Assembly (NCBI GenBank): GCA_014378195.1
Contig: JACMOC010000072.1
Span: 1-64,000, forward strand
Reading direction: 5' to 3'
DNA: 64,000 bases
From: Oligoflexus sp.
Lineage (GTDB): Bacteria > Bdellovibrionota_B > Oligoflexia > Oligoflexales > Oligoflexaceae
Shown: positions 1 through 8,230 of the stretch, piece after piece
Position numbering within the stretch: the first letter of the stretch is position 1
How the letters are laid out: every line of letters begins with the position of its first letter
Position numbers and translations under genes: made by a program
Notes under the pieces: generated by a model
Database searches by the model: none
Seen by the model: only the letters and a program-made list of their open reading frames with translations
Told to the model about the DNA's origin: nothing

Positions 1-36
1 CTGCAGTTTTAACTGTGGGAAAGTAGGTCGGCGCAC
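1..36 (+). rRNA. rrf: 5S ribosomal RNA, 3' end (partial)
   Basis: The first ~36 bases match the conserved 3' part of bacterial 5S rRNA: a CTGCAGTTTTAACTG-type helix followed by the GGGAAAGTAGGTCGGCGCA segment that closes the molecule. The 5' two thirds, and presumably the rest of an rRNA operon, lie outside the window. The 3' end is estimated from the family consensus. Confidence 0.8.
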
Positions 37-49
37 CCTTAATAAATAA

Positions 50-87
50 GTAAAGCCCTCCGCATCTAACGATGTGGGGGGCTTTAC
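50..87 (+). terminator. Stem-loop terminator after the 5S rRNA gene
   Basis: A 17-bp stem (50-66 with 71-87, two G-T pairs) closes a 4-nt loop (TAAC) 13 bases after the 5S end. No strong T-run follows directly, but position and stability suggest the end of the rRNA operon transcript. Confidence 0.7.
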
Positions 88-142
88 GCGTTGCCTGTCT
101 TTTCGTTGTAATGCGGAGGAAAGTTAATGCGCCTTCGGCATT

Positions 143-262
143 CGAGGCTCTGCCTCGAGCTCCGCGAGGGACACCCGAGTCTCCTCAAGGGGGATCTACG
201 GATGTGTCCCTTCGAACCCTGCACCGGCCAGGGGTGCCGCCCTGGGACCCGCTGGTTGGGGT
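143..262 (+). repeat. GC-rich palindromic repeat, copy 1, downstream of 5S rRNA
   Basis: A run of small hairpins: CGAGGC/GCCTCG at 143-157, CCGCGAGGGACACC at 162-175, and a GGGGTGCCGCCCT block ending in ACCCG at 231-251. The same blocks in the same order and orientation recur at 9675-9762 after the tRNA-Arg gene; the central 14-mer differs by one base. No coding potential was seen. Confidence 0.6.
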
Positions 263-269
263 TTTTTGG

Positions 270-275
270 TATAAT
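270..275 (+). promoter_or_regulatory. Candidate -10 element (TATAAT)
   Basis: A perfect TATAAT sits 20 bases before the GTG start at 295. A good -35 is not evident at 17-bp spacing; the sequence there belongs to the GC-rich repeat. If used, the leader would be only ~13 nt and would just contain the TTAGGAG ribosome site (281-287). Confidence 0.4.
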
Positions 276-294
276 GGAGATTTAGGAGTTTCGG

Positions 295-912
295 GTGGCG
301 ACTTCTAGTTTGTTTTTTGTTTGTTACCTGGCTATTTGCGGATTTGCTTTGCTGCTTAGTCGGGTTTTTATTTTGAAGGGTGAGTTGGGGTTTAGATCGC
401 AAGATGACTCGGAGCTTGATGCTTTTGGAATTGCTTACCTTCGGACGGGATGGGAGGAAGTGGTTCGTATAGTTGCTATTGCGCACAGCGAGAGCTCGCG
501 GTTGGTTGCTCCTATTAGTCGTGATGATGGTCGATTGAGTTATCAGAAAATGCTGGAAGCGAAAGGACTTTTGCCTGGTCGCCGGGTTTGGATGCTGCGT
601 TTAATGGTTGTTGTTTTGGGGGCAGCGACTCCTTTTTATTTCGGCCTTCATTTTTTGCGAGTGAGTTTCGCAGCTCATAATAATGCGGATTTTCTCGGGT
701 ACTTTTTGGTTTTGGTTATGACTGTAGGTTTGTTTCTGCGCTTAGTTCTAAGACGCACAACGTTTTTGGGGAATCGTGTTTTGAAAGACATGAGGGTCAA
801 ACATAACGAGTTTTTGCTTTCCTCGCCGGAACTCACCGCAGATGATTGTGATCTGTCGATTTATAAAACAGCAGCTCTCTTTGGTGCGGATGTACTCTTG
901 AAATCGACATAA
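295..912 (+). CDS. Membrane protein resembling the TIGR04222 family
   Basis: A 205-residue protein with a hydrophobic segment at the N-terminus (about 5-25) and a pair at about 100-122 and 132-152. The cytoplasmic part after the first helix contains a D-x-F-x-x-A-Y-L-R-x-G stretch, and the C-terminus contains A-A-L-F-G; both resemble the pattern in TIGR04222-type membrane proteins, whose function is unknown to me. The GTG start at 295 is chosen because TTAGGAG lies 7 bases upstream. Codons are richer in G and T than in neighbouring genes, with many TTT, TTG and GTT. It stands alone after the rRNA operon and is convergent with the dioxygenase gene. Family assignment is tentative; the membrane topology is clear. 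Confidence 0.6.
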   Translation: MATSSLFFVCYLAICGFALLLSRVFILKGELGFRSQDDSELDAFGIAYLRTGWEEVVRIVAIAHSESSRLVAPISRDDGRLSYQKMLEAKGLLPGRRVWMLRLMVVVLGAATPFYFGLHFLRVSFAAHNNADFLGYFLVLVMTVGLFLRLVLRRTTFLGNRVLKDMRVKHNEFLLSSPELTADDCDLSIYKTAALFGADVLLKST

Positions 913-937
913 AAAAAAGACCTTTGATTTGAAGGTC
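911..937 (-). terminator. Rho-independent terminator of the dioxygenase gene
   Basis: On the minus strand, stem GACCTT/AAGGTC (919-924 with 932-937) is followed by a run of eight T (A-run 911-918 on the plus strand). It lies in the short convergent gap between the genes ending at 912 and 965. Confidence 0.75.
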
Positions 938-964
938 CTTCGTTCGTTATGAGTTTGCGCTCAC

Positions 965-1912
965 TCAAGCCAGTCCAATTTCCTTCAGGCGCTGATGTAA
1001 GTATTCGTCAGCAGTGATATTGGGTTGAAGCTGTTTTCCGCCCGTAGCTTTAATCGTTGATTCCAATGGATTCAAAGCAACTTCGCCTCGCGCATGCATA
1101 AAGAATGGCATCGAATAGCGGGCTTCTCTGGAGTTATCGGGATTCACGACGCGATGGGTTGTCGACTTGTAAAAACCATTTGTCAGGTTCTGGAGCATGT
1201 CACCAGCATCGACTATGATGCATCCTTTCGGTGTGACAACCGGAATCCAATTGCCCTTACGATCCATCAATTCAAGCCCTGACGACGTCGCATCAATCAG
1301 AAGAGTGATGAGGTTGATATCCTCATGTGCACCCGCACGAATACTGTTGGGATCTTTATCAAGGGAAACCGGCGGGTAGTGAATCAAACGTAAAATCGAA
1401 TTGCCGTCGACAGCCGTATCACGAATGCGCGACTTATCTTCGCCTAAGTAGAGGGCGCAGGCCTCGAGTATTTTTAGGGCCGCGAATTCGAGATTTTTGA
1501 AAACACTCTTAGTCGTTTTTTCAAAGTTGTTAAGCTCAGTTGGCCAAACGTTTTTTGGATAGTGTCCCGCCAACGGGTGAGGACTCTCTAGCTCCTGGCC
1601 CACGTGCCAAAACTCTTTAAGATCGGGCGCTTTTGAATTCTTCGCGTGTTCTTTTCCGAACGCGGTATAGCCACGTTGGCCTTGAAGCCCCGGGATTTCG
1701 TACTTGAGTTTTTCGTGGGTGGAAAGAGCAAAGAGTTTTTGGGTCTCAGAATAGGATTCTGCGATGGCTTCGCGAGAGACGCTATGATTGGTCAGTGCAA
1801 AAAAACCAATTTCATGGAGAGCTGAACCGACTCCGCGAACAAAAGCCTGCTCACGGTCCGGATCGCCGGAAAGATAATCATTCAGATCCACGACAGGTAT
1901 CGAATAGTTCAT
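965..1912 (-). CDS. 2-oxoglutarate/Fe(II)-dependent dioxygenase, isopenicillin N synthase family
   Basis: A 315-residue cytosolic non-haem iron oxygenase. The N-terminus (SIPVVDLNDYLSG) matches the DIOX_N domain, with the G-F-F-A-L-T-N-H strand typical of isopenicillin N synthase and gibberellin-oxidase-like enzymes. The double-stranded beta-helix core carries the iron ligands: His and Asp in G-A-H-E-D-I-N, the distal His in S-T-T-H-R-V-V-N-P, and the cosubstrate-binding R-Y-S shortly after. The start at 1912 is preferred over one six codons upstream because GGAGG sits 7-8 bases before it. It is monocistronic with its own terminator. The substrate cannot be predicted: the family covers amino-acid, peptide and small-molecule oxidations. 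Confidence 0.85.
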   Translation of the reverse strand: MNYSIPVVDLNDYLSGDPDREQAFVRGVGSALHEIGFFALTNHSVSREAIAESYSETQKLFALSTHEKLKYEIPGLQGQRGYTAFGKEHAKNSKAPDLKEFWHVGQELESPHPLAGHYPKNVWPTELNNFEKTTKSVFKNLEFAALKILEACALYLGEDKSRIRDTAVDGNSILRLIHYPPVSLDKDPNSIRAGAHEDINLITLLIDATSSGLELMDRKGNWIPVVTPKGCIIVDAGDMLQNLTNGFYKSTTHRVVNPDNSREARYSMPFFMHARGEVALNPLESTIKATGGKQLQPNITADEYLHQRLKEIGLA

Positions 1913-2030
1913 GAAACCTCCCAAGTCCATCGAAGCGAGTGCTAAAGCATTTGCTAACAGATGAACCGTTGCGTCTGCAAGACATGTTTTTCGATCGTTG
2001 TTATCGAAAAATTGGGAGTTTTCAGTTCAC

Positions 2031-3287
2031 TTAGTGCGTGCGAACTCGGGCGCCATTCTTACGAGCGGTGTTCAGAGCGCTGGACGTCTGGAGCTTATAA
2101 TCGTAGTAAGCCATGAAACCTTCGGCAGCAAGGTTGCTTGCTTTAAATTTCCAAAGATTCTCAAGCAGTACGACAGCGGAAACTGCTATCTCAGGTCTTT
2201 CGATGGGATACATACCGGCGAACCAAGTCGTTAGTCCTTGTGGATTACTGCCTGTTAAAGTTCCGGTTTTACCACCCACTTCATTCCGGAGGATCTTGTA
2301 TCGACCATGCTTGTAGGCATTGGAAGCCGTGCCCGCAAGGACAGTGCTTTCCATAATACTACGAAGTTGTTCTGCCGTTTCCTTCTCGACAGCTTTTACG
2401 CCATCTTTGGTGGGATCAGGAGAAACAGTGTCTTTGAAGATATGGAGCGGGATGCTCATGCCATCATTTGCGATCGTTGTGTATTGCCATGACGCATGCA
2501 CTGCCGACAGTCCCACTGAGCCGAAGCCCGCGGCAAACTTGCCGATCGTGTGAATACTGGCAGCTGCCTCGTTCGGCTCACGGAGGGGGCTCGGAGCGAG
2601 GTGAAAGTCGGATGCTATGGTCGTAGAGTTCCAACCAAGCTTGCGGGCCATATTGATGATAGGACCTAAGCCGATGCTGTTAACTGCAAGTTTGGCAAAA
2701 AACCCGTTGCACGAATGACCGTACGCGCGGCGAAGTGTCAAGCCATCGCTCGCGCGGCGGCTTTCAACTGGAGGCCAGATCCCACGTGGATTGACGCGTG
2801 CACAACCGCCGAACATACTCAAAGTAAGTTCGGGATCGATTTGACCCATTTCAAAGCCTGCAGCAGCAGTAACTGTCTTAAAGAGAGATGCGACAGGAAA
2901 ACCGACGTGGAGAGCTGTGTGCGTTTCCGCTTTCCAATTTTCCGGTGATTTTCCTTGAACCATGGCCAGAATTTTACCCGTTTTGACTTCGGTAATCACC
3001 AAAGCTGAGATCGGATTGCCGTTGGCGCGAATAAAGCGAGCGACTTGGTTCTGCAATTGCGGAATAATGGTAACGGGGCGGCCGTCGATCATTGGATCTT
3101 TATCGTCGTCAGCCCATTCGGGTAGTTCTTTTGGAAGCACCGGGAGAGATTGAGCGACCGCTTTACGTGGAACTTCTGGACCAGGACCTTTTTGGGCAAC
3201 CGACTGAGAGCATGCCATCATGCTACCTGATAGCGACACGACGGTTGCGAAAAGCCATTTTTGGCAAGATACTCGGGAGTTTGACAC
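2031..3287 (-). CDS. Transpeptidase-type penicillin-binding protein, exported
   Basis: A 418-residue D,D-transpeptidase that would cross-link peptidoglycan in the periplasm. The catalytic motifs are complete: S134-L-F-K137 (SxxK, acylated serine), S192-C-N194 (SxN) and K340-T-G342 (KTG). The N-terminus is a signal segment ending in M-M-A-C26, an imperfect lipobox, so it may be a lipoprotein. It lacks the pedestal domain of FtsI/PBP2: only about 65 residues precede the catalytic domain, so it is a short stand-alone transpeptidase. The GTG start at 3287 is preceded by AGAGGG. It is divergent from lptF with about 190 bp between. Carboxypeptidase or beta-lactamase-like activity cannot be excluded, but KTG and SxN favour transpeptidase. 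Confidence 0.8.
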   Translation of the reverse strand: MSNSRVSCQKWLFATVVSLSGSMMACSQSVAQKGPGPEVPRKAVAQSLPVLPKELPEWADDDKDPMIDGRPVTIIPQLQNQVARFIRANGNPISALVITEVKTGKILAMVQGKSPENWKAETHTALHVGFPVASLFKTVTAAAGFEMGQIDPELTLSMFGGCARVNPRGIWPPVESRRASDGLTLRRAYGHSCNGFFAKLAVNSIGLGPIINMARKLGWNSTTIASDFHLAPSPLREPNEAAASIHTIGKFAAGFGSVGLSAVHASWQYTTIANDGMSIPLHIFKDTVSPDPTKDGVKAVEKETAEQLRSIMESTVLAGTASNAYKHGRYKILRNEVGGKTGTLTGSNPQGLTTWFAGMYPIERPEIAVSAVVLLENLWKFKASNLAAEGFMAYYDYKLQTSSALNTARKNGARVRTH

Positions 3288-3563
3288 TCTGACCCTCTGC
3301 CTTTATAAACTATGAGCGATGTCGTTAGACTTCCGCGGTTGATTGTAAGCTAAGTGTACAACAAGTAGCTTCTTTTTTACACGGACTTGTACGATCAAAC
3401 AAACGTTGAATCGAGTTCGTACAATGACAGGAAATTGTTGCTGTGTGTTGGATTATGAACTGTCTCGACAAGAAGGGGAAGTGTCATAACTCTTTTTTTC
3501 TATTTCTTTTTTGAAATCATTCCGCAGTTCATCACAGTATTTTGCGTACTTAGCTCAGTTATC

Positions 3564-4709
3564 GTGGTGACGCAATTAGTTCGGATTTCCGAGGTTCTCG
3601 TAACCTTCGGTTTGTCTTTTGAAAACTTATTTTTGCCTTTTCTGTTCATTCTTATGCCTCTCATATCCTACATCGTGCCGATTGCTTTGCTTTTTGCGGT
3701 CCTTTTAGGCTTCAGTCGTCTCTCTTCTGATGGTGAATATTCGGCGATGACGGCTTCGGGCTACTCATTAAAACGAGCTATGCTACCGATCTTCTTCATC
3801 GCAACCGCTTGTTATGCGCTCTCTTTAGCCACTTCTGTTTACTTTGAGCCATGGGCTAACCGGGAGCGTGTGACGTTCTACCATCGCAAGGTCGAAACAC
3901 AGCTCGATAACATGCTGAAGTATCAGATGAAACAGGGCGTATTTCAGGACGATTTTTTGGGGTACGTGTTGTACGCGGAGAAGATTTCTCCCGATCATAC
4001 GCATCTGGAAAACGTCATGATGGCCCCAGGCAAAGATAGTCAGAAAGAGCATTTCACGCTCCTCGCACCAACTGCAACTATTGAAGGCGCGGTGGCGACG
4101 GGGGACCTGCGTATGAACTTCAGCTACGGGATTATTTATACTGTTAAGCCCGACACGCCTGAAGTCTCTGTCATGAAGTTCAAACAGATGGATCTCGACT
4201 TATTCCGAATACTGCGCGAGCAGAAATTCGGCAACGACAGCGAAGAGGATGATTTCCGCAACCAGGGGTCTCTTGATCTCTGGCGCTCACTCCCGAAACT
4301 TAAGGCGAGCAGCAACCCGAAAGACAAGGATCTTTACCTCAAAAGTCTGACGCTTTTCCATCAGCGGATTTCATTCCCATTCTCGTGTTTTGCATTTTCC
4401 TTTTTTGCGATGGTTTTTGGAATTCAGGACGAACGTCGCGGGAAGAACTACGCGTACTTATTGGTCAGCGCTGTCATGATAATTGGTTATGTCTTCATCA
4501 TGTGGTTTCGAAACCTGTCCGAAAAAGGCGAAGTCACCGCCGCTCTTGGCGCGTGGCTCCCTCAGATTATTATGCTGATCCTTTCCCTTTTCATGGTCTA
4601 TCAGCGCAACCGACTTCCGGCGTCAGAGTCCGTATTCGACTACAGGCATTTTCCTTTCTTTGAGCGTTATACACGGTCGCACGCTAAACCTGCGCAGCTT
4701 AGAAAGTGA
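3564..4709 (+). CDS. lptF: LPS export ABC transporter permease LptF
   Basis: Inner-membrane subunit of the LptB2FG machine that extracts LPS toward the outer membrane. Paired N-terminal helices, a periplasmic beta-jellyroll region (about 110-230) and a C-terminal helix bundle follow the YjgP/YjgQ layout; S-A-M-T-A-S-G-Y-S-L is the coupling-helix region. The first standard start codon is GTG 3564, but the frame is open back to a TGA at 3456, and codons 3486-3563 (I-T-L-F-F-Y-F-F-F-E-I-I-P-Q-F...) read exactly like the missing first half of LptF transmembrane helix 1. The only start-like codon there is ATA 3486, 5 bases after AAGGGGA. The real product is therefore probably ~26 residues longer. 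No lptG is adjacent. Confidence 0.85.
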   Translation: MVTQLVRISEVLVTFGLSFENLFLPFLFILMPLISYIVPIALLFAVLLGFSRLSSDGEYSAMTASGYSLKRAMLPIFFIATACYALSLATSVYFEPWANRERVTFYHRKVETQLDNMLKYQMKQGVFQDDFLGYVLYAEKISPDHTHLENVMMAPGKDSQKEHFTLLAPTATIEGAVATGDLRMNFSYGIIYTVKPDTPEVSVMKFKQMDLDLFRILREQKFGNDSEEDDFRNQGSLDLWRSLPKLKASSNPKDKDLYLKSLTLFHQRISFPFSCFAFSFFAMVFGIQDERRGKNYAYLLVSAVMIIGYVFIMWFRNLSEKGEVTAALGAWLPQIIMLILSLFMVYQRNRLPASESVFDYRHFPFFERYTRSHAKPAQLRK

Positions 4710-4853
4710 AAGTTAACAACTGATCGCTGGCTGACGGGTCGAAGGAATGCTAGGAATATGGTGTGAATTCAAGCTGGGAAAAGGCTCGATACTCACGTTC
4801 AAGTCTAGGTATTAAGATTGAAATGAAACTGGATCACTAAAGAAGGTGACGGT

Positions 4854-6086
4854 ATGAGACGTGTAGTAATAACTGGTTTGGGATTAATAGCACCGACTGG
4901 CAATAATTTGCGCGACGCATGGAATGCTACAATCGAAGCCCGATCCGGCATTGGCCGAATTACTCACTTTGACGCAAGCAAAATGAAGGTCCAAATCGCG
5001 GGTGAAGTGAAGAATTTTGTGTCGCGTGGGATTCAGGACGCAAAAGATGAACGTCGCATGAGTCGTTTTGTTGCCCTCGCCGCGACCGCCGCTCACGATG
5101 CGATGAAGGATAGCGGCCTTGATACATCAGCAAATCCAGAGCGTTATGGATGTATTATCGGTGTTGGAATGGGCGGTCTCCCTGATATCGAAGAAAATGC
5201 TATCGTTCTGAAAGAACGAGGTGAGAAAAGGATCTCTCCATTTTTCATTCCCTACGCTATTCCGAACATGGCTGCCGGCTACGTTTCGATCGTCCATAAT
5301 CTCAAGGGACCCAACCTTTGTCCCACAACAGCATGCTCTAGCGGCACTCATGCCGTAGGCGAAGCCTTTAACTATATTCGCAGTGGACATGTTGATGCAG
5401 TCCTAGCCGGCGGTGCCGAATCGACGATTTGTGCGCTTGGCATTTCATCCTTCAGTGCCTTAAAAGCCTTGAGTACTCGCAATGACGATCCCCTTTCGGC
5501 GTCGCGGCCTTTTGACATGGACCGAGATGGTTTTGTTATGGGAGAAGGCTCAGGCCTCCTCGTGATGGAAGAACTCGAACATGCAAAACGTCGTGGCGCG
5601 CGGATTTATGCTGAGGTTGTGGGTTATGGCTTATCGGGTGACGCCGGGCATATTACAGCGCCTCCCGAACGTCATGAAGGTGCCTTTCGGTGCATGGCCA
5701 TGACTCTGAAGTCGGCTGGGTTAAACCCTGAGGATGTGCAGTATATAAACGCTCACGGAACGTCGACCAAGATGAATGACCAGTACGAAAGCGAAGCAAT
5801 CCAGGATTTGTTCAAGTCGCATGTCCAAAAACTGCAAATTTCTTCGACAAAAGGTGTCACGGGTCATTGCCTAGGAGCAGCCGGTGGCATAGAAGCTGTC
5901 TTCACAGCGCTGTCTATCTACGATGGCGTGGTGCCGCCTACAGCTAACTACCATACCCCCGATCCCCTGTGCCCGCTCGATTATGTGCCAAATGTTGCCC
6001 GCCAGAGTAAGATTGACGTCGCGCTTTCAAATTCGTTTGGATTTGGTGGAACGAATGCGACAATCGCACTGAAACGGTTTTCATAA
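4854..6086 (+). CDS. fabF: 3-oxoacyl-ACP synthase II (FabF)
   Basis: Condensing enzyme that elongates acyl-ACP with malonyl-ACP in fatty acid synthesis. The 410-residue length is standard. The catalytic triad is intact: Cys161 in T-A-C-S-S-G, His301 in N-A-H-G-T-S-T and His338 in T-G-H-C-L-G-A-A-G. The C-terminal N-S-F-G-F-G-G-T-N-A loop is present. AAGGTG lies just upstream of ATG 4854. No acpP or fabG neighbours exist here, so it is detached from the usual fab cluster; a polyketide-type condensing enzyme is unlikely given its typical FabF sequence. Confidence 0.95.
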   Translation: MRRVVITGLGLIAPTGNNLRDAWNATIEARSGIGRITHFDASKMKVQIAGEVKNFVSRGIQDAKDERRMSRFVALAATAAHDAMKDSGLDTSANPERYGCIIGVGMGGLPDIEENAIVLKERGEKRISPFFIPYAIPNMAAGYVSIVHNLKGPNLCPTTACSSGTHAVGEAFNYIRSGHVDAVLAGGAESTICALGISSFSALKALSTRNDDPLSASRPFDMDRDGFVMGEGSGLLVMEELEHAKRRGARIYAEVVGYGLSGDAGHITAPPERHEGAFRCMAMTLKSAGLNPEDVQYINAHGTSTKMNDQYESEAIQDLFKSHVQKLQISSTKGVTGHCLGAAGGIEAVFTALSIYDGVVPPTANYHTPDPLCPLDYVPNVARQSKIDVALSNSFGFGGTNATIALKRFS

Positions 6087-6221
6087 ATTGTATTTTTTCA
6101 TCACAATGTATGGTTTAAAGAGCCTTTGGATGTCGTAGTTGAGGAATATTCGCTAAACGTGCATAGAAATGGCTCTTTTATTGTAAACTTACGAGATATT
6201 TCGAATATCGAAGGACCCATG

Positions 6222-7205
6222 ATGACGACGAAGAAAAAGTCCGCGGTCGACTGGGATGTTCTTATCGGCATGTATAAGCAGATGTGTTCGTTCCGGCGTT
6301 TTGAAGAACGGGTGGGACTTGCCTATACCAAACAAAAGTTTTCTGGATTTTGTCACCTTCATATAGGTCAAGAAGGACTTGCTGTCGGCGTTCAAACAGC
6401 TCTCCGCGATACCGACTATATGATCAGTGGTTACCGTTCGCATACACAGGCGATCGGTAAAGGGATCGAAGCCGGTCAAGTGATGGCCGAACTCTTTGGT
6501 AAAGTCGATGGCGCGTGTCGCGGAAAAGGCGGCTCGATGCATATGTTTTCGAAGCAGCATCGTTTCCTCGGCGGTCACGGTATTGTCGGCGGTCAGGCGC
6601 CTCTCGCTGTAGGCGTTGGTTTTGCCATTCGTTATCGCAACGAAGACAACATCATTGTCTGTTATATGGGCGATGCCGCGACCAATCAAGGCCAGGTCTT
6701 CGAAGTCATGAACATGGCTGCGACTTGGGATCTACCTGTTTTGTTTATCATCGAAAACAACAAATACGGTATGGGTACAGACATCACCCGCACGACTTCG
6801 GTTGATGCTTTATGGAAGCGCGCGCTGGCGTTTGATATGGGGCACTCCGATGTTGACGGCATGGACTCCATGGCTGTTCTTGATCATGTGACTTCCCTTG
6901 TCGAAACAATGCGTAAAGATAAAAAACCTCATCTCCTCGAAGCTCTGACCTATCGCTACCGTGGACACTCGGTTTCTGATCCAGGGACTTATCGAACCAA
7001 GGAAGAAGTTGAGGACTATCAGAAAAATCGCGACGCGATTTTGCATCTTGGTCAGCACCTCGTCGACAATAAAATGGCGACTGCGGACGATCTTAAAGCT
7101 TGGGACAATGAAGCTAAAGAGAAGGCTAAAGAAGCGGAAGCTTTTGCCGACGCTTCTCCACAGCCTGCGGTAGAAGAACTTTGGGATCACGTCCTAGCCC
7201 CCTAA
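6222..7205 (+). CDS. pdhA: Pyruvate dehydrogenase E1 component, alpha subunit
   Basis: Thiamine-diphosphate-dependent decarboxylase subunit of the pyruvate dehydrogenase complex (alpha2beta2 E1 type). The ThDP motif runs from G150-D151 to N180 (GDAATNQG...IIENN), and the Y-R-S-H and Y-R-G-H-S-x-S-D-P phosphorylation-loop-like segments are conserved. ATG 6222 is chosen, with GAAGGA 6 bases upstream; an in-frame ATG at 6219 and a TTG at 6126 are less likely. It heads a tight operon: 17 bases to E1-beta, 24 more to E2. Branched-chain 2-oxoacid specificity is possible, but the sequence looks like the mitochondrial/alphaproteobacterial pyruvate type. Confidence 0.92.
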   Translation: MTTKKKSAVDWDVLIGMYKQMCSFRRFEERVGLAYTKQKFSGFCHLHIGQEGLAVGVQTALRDTDYMISGYRSHTQAIGKGIEAGQVMAELFGKVDGACRGKGGSMHMFSKQHRFLGGHGIVGGQAPLAVGVGFAIRYRNEDNIIVCYMGDAATNQGQVFEVMNMAATWDLPVLFIIENNKYGMGTDITRTTSVDALWKRALAFDMGHSDVDGMDSMAVLDHVTSLVETMRKDKKPHLLEALTYRYRGHSVSDPGTYRTKEEVEDYQKNRDAILHLGQHLVDNKMATADDLKAWDNEAKEKAKEAEAFADASPQPAVEELWDHVLAP

Positions 7206-7222
7206 CTGATAGGAGTCGAAAC

Positions 7223-8206
7223 ATGGCTGTTATAACGTTCCGTGAAGCTCTCGGGCAGGCGATCGCCGAAGAGATGACACGCGATCCAAATGTATTTTTA
7301 ATGGGCGAAGAAGTCGGGCTCTACAACGGCGCTTATAAAGTGTCGAAAGGCCTGCTTGATCAGTTCGGCCCTAAACGCGTATGGGATGCACCTATCTCAG
7401 AGGCTGGATTTGCTGGTCTTGGCGTTGGTGCGGCCATGGTTGGCTTGCGTCCTATTATTGAATTCATGACTTGGAACTTTGGTATCCAAGGGTTTGACCA
7501 AATCGTCAACCACGCTGCGAAAATGCTTTATATGTCCGGTGGGCAGTTCAATATCCCCATGGTTTTCCGTGGACCGAACGGGGCTGCGCACATGCTCGGA
7601 GCCCAACATAGCCAAGCCTATGAAGCTATGATTACCAACATCCCCGGTCTGAAAGTTGTGACCTGCTCGACTCCTTACGATGGCAAAGGCCTACTTAAGT
7701 CGGCGATTCGTGACAATAATCCGGTGCTCTTTCTCGAGAGCGAGATGATGTACGGTATGAAGGGTGAGGTTCCTGAGGAGGAGTATCTTATTCCTCTTGG
7801 CAAAGGCGATATCAAACGCGAAGGCACCGACGTTACCTTCATCGCCTGGAGCAAGGCTTTGCATAAAGCTACCGAAGCAGCCGAGGCGCTTGCCAAACAA
7901 GGTATTTCGGTGGAAGTGCTCGACCCACGGACCTTGCAGCCGCTTGATGAAGAACTCATCTTCTCATCGGCTCGAAAGACGCATAGAGTGGTAATCATCG
8001 AAGAATCGTGGAGTTTCGGATCGGTCGGTGCGCAAATTTCGGATCGTATCCACAAAGAATGTTTCGACGAGCTTGATGCCCCCGTGGTTCGTGTTACGAA
8101 CGAGTTCGTACCGATGCCTTATAACGAGGCGCAAGAGGACCGGGTTCTGCCGCAGGTCGATCGTATTATCAAAGCGGCGAAAGAAGTCCTGTACATCAAG
8201 GACTAA
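7223..8206 (+). CDS. pdhB: Pyruvate dehydrogenase E1 component, beta subunit
   Basis: A 327-residue E1-beta subunit that completes the ThDP site and contacts E2. It contains a transketolase pyrimidine-binding domain (F-L-M-G-E-E-V-G, with the ThDP-activating Glu), the R-G-P-N-G substrate loop, and the C-terminal transketolase_C domain (D-P-R-T-L-Q-P-L-D, I-I-E-E-S-W). AGGAG at 7211 fixes ATG 7223. It lies between E1-alpha and E2 in one transcription unit. Confidence 0.93.
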   Translation: MAVITFREALGQAIAEEMTRDPNVFLMGEEVGLYNGAYKVSKGLLDQFGPKRVWDAPISEAGFAGLGVGAAMVGLRPIIEFMTWNFGIQGFDQIVNHAAKMLYMSGGQFNIPMVFRGPNGAAHMLGAQHSQAYEAMITNIPGLKVVTCSTPYDGKGLLKSAIRDNNPVLFLESEMMYGMKGEVPEEEYLIPLGKGDIKREGTDVTFIAWSKALHKATEAAEALAKQGISVEVLDPRTLQPLDEELIFSSARKTHRVVIIEESWSFGSVGAQISDRIHKECFDELDAPVVRVTNEFVPMPYNEAQEDRVLPQVDRIIKAAKEVLYIKD

Positions 8207-8230
8207 GACTTTACCAAAAGGAGCCGCACG

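Noticed and set aside
72..308. 78-codon plus-strand frame at the window start
   Set aside because: It starts in the terminator stem of the 5S gene and crosses the palindromic repeat; non-coding.
3455..3514. A short frame ATG 3455 joined to lptF by a frameshift in the T-rich run
   Set aside because: The 19-residue peptide does not resemble LptF, while the unshifted lptF frame upstream of 3564 does; the frameshift is unnecessary.
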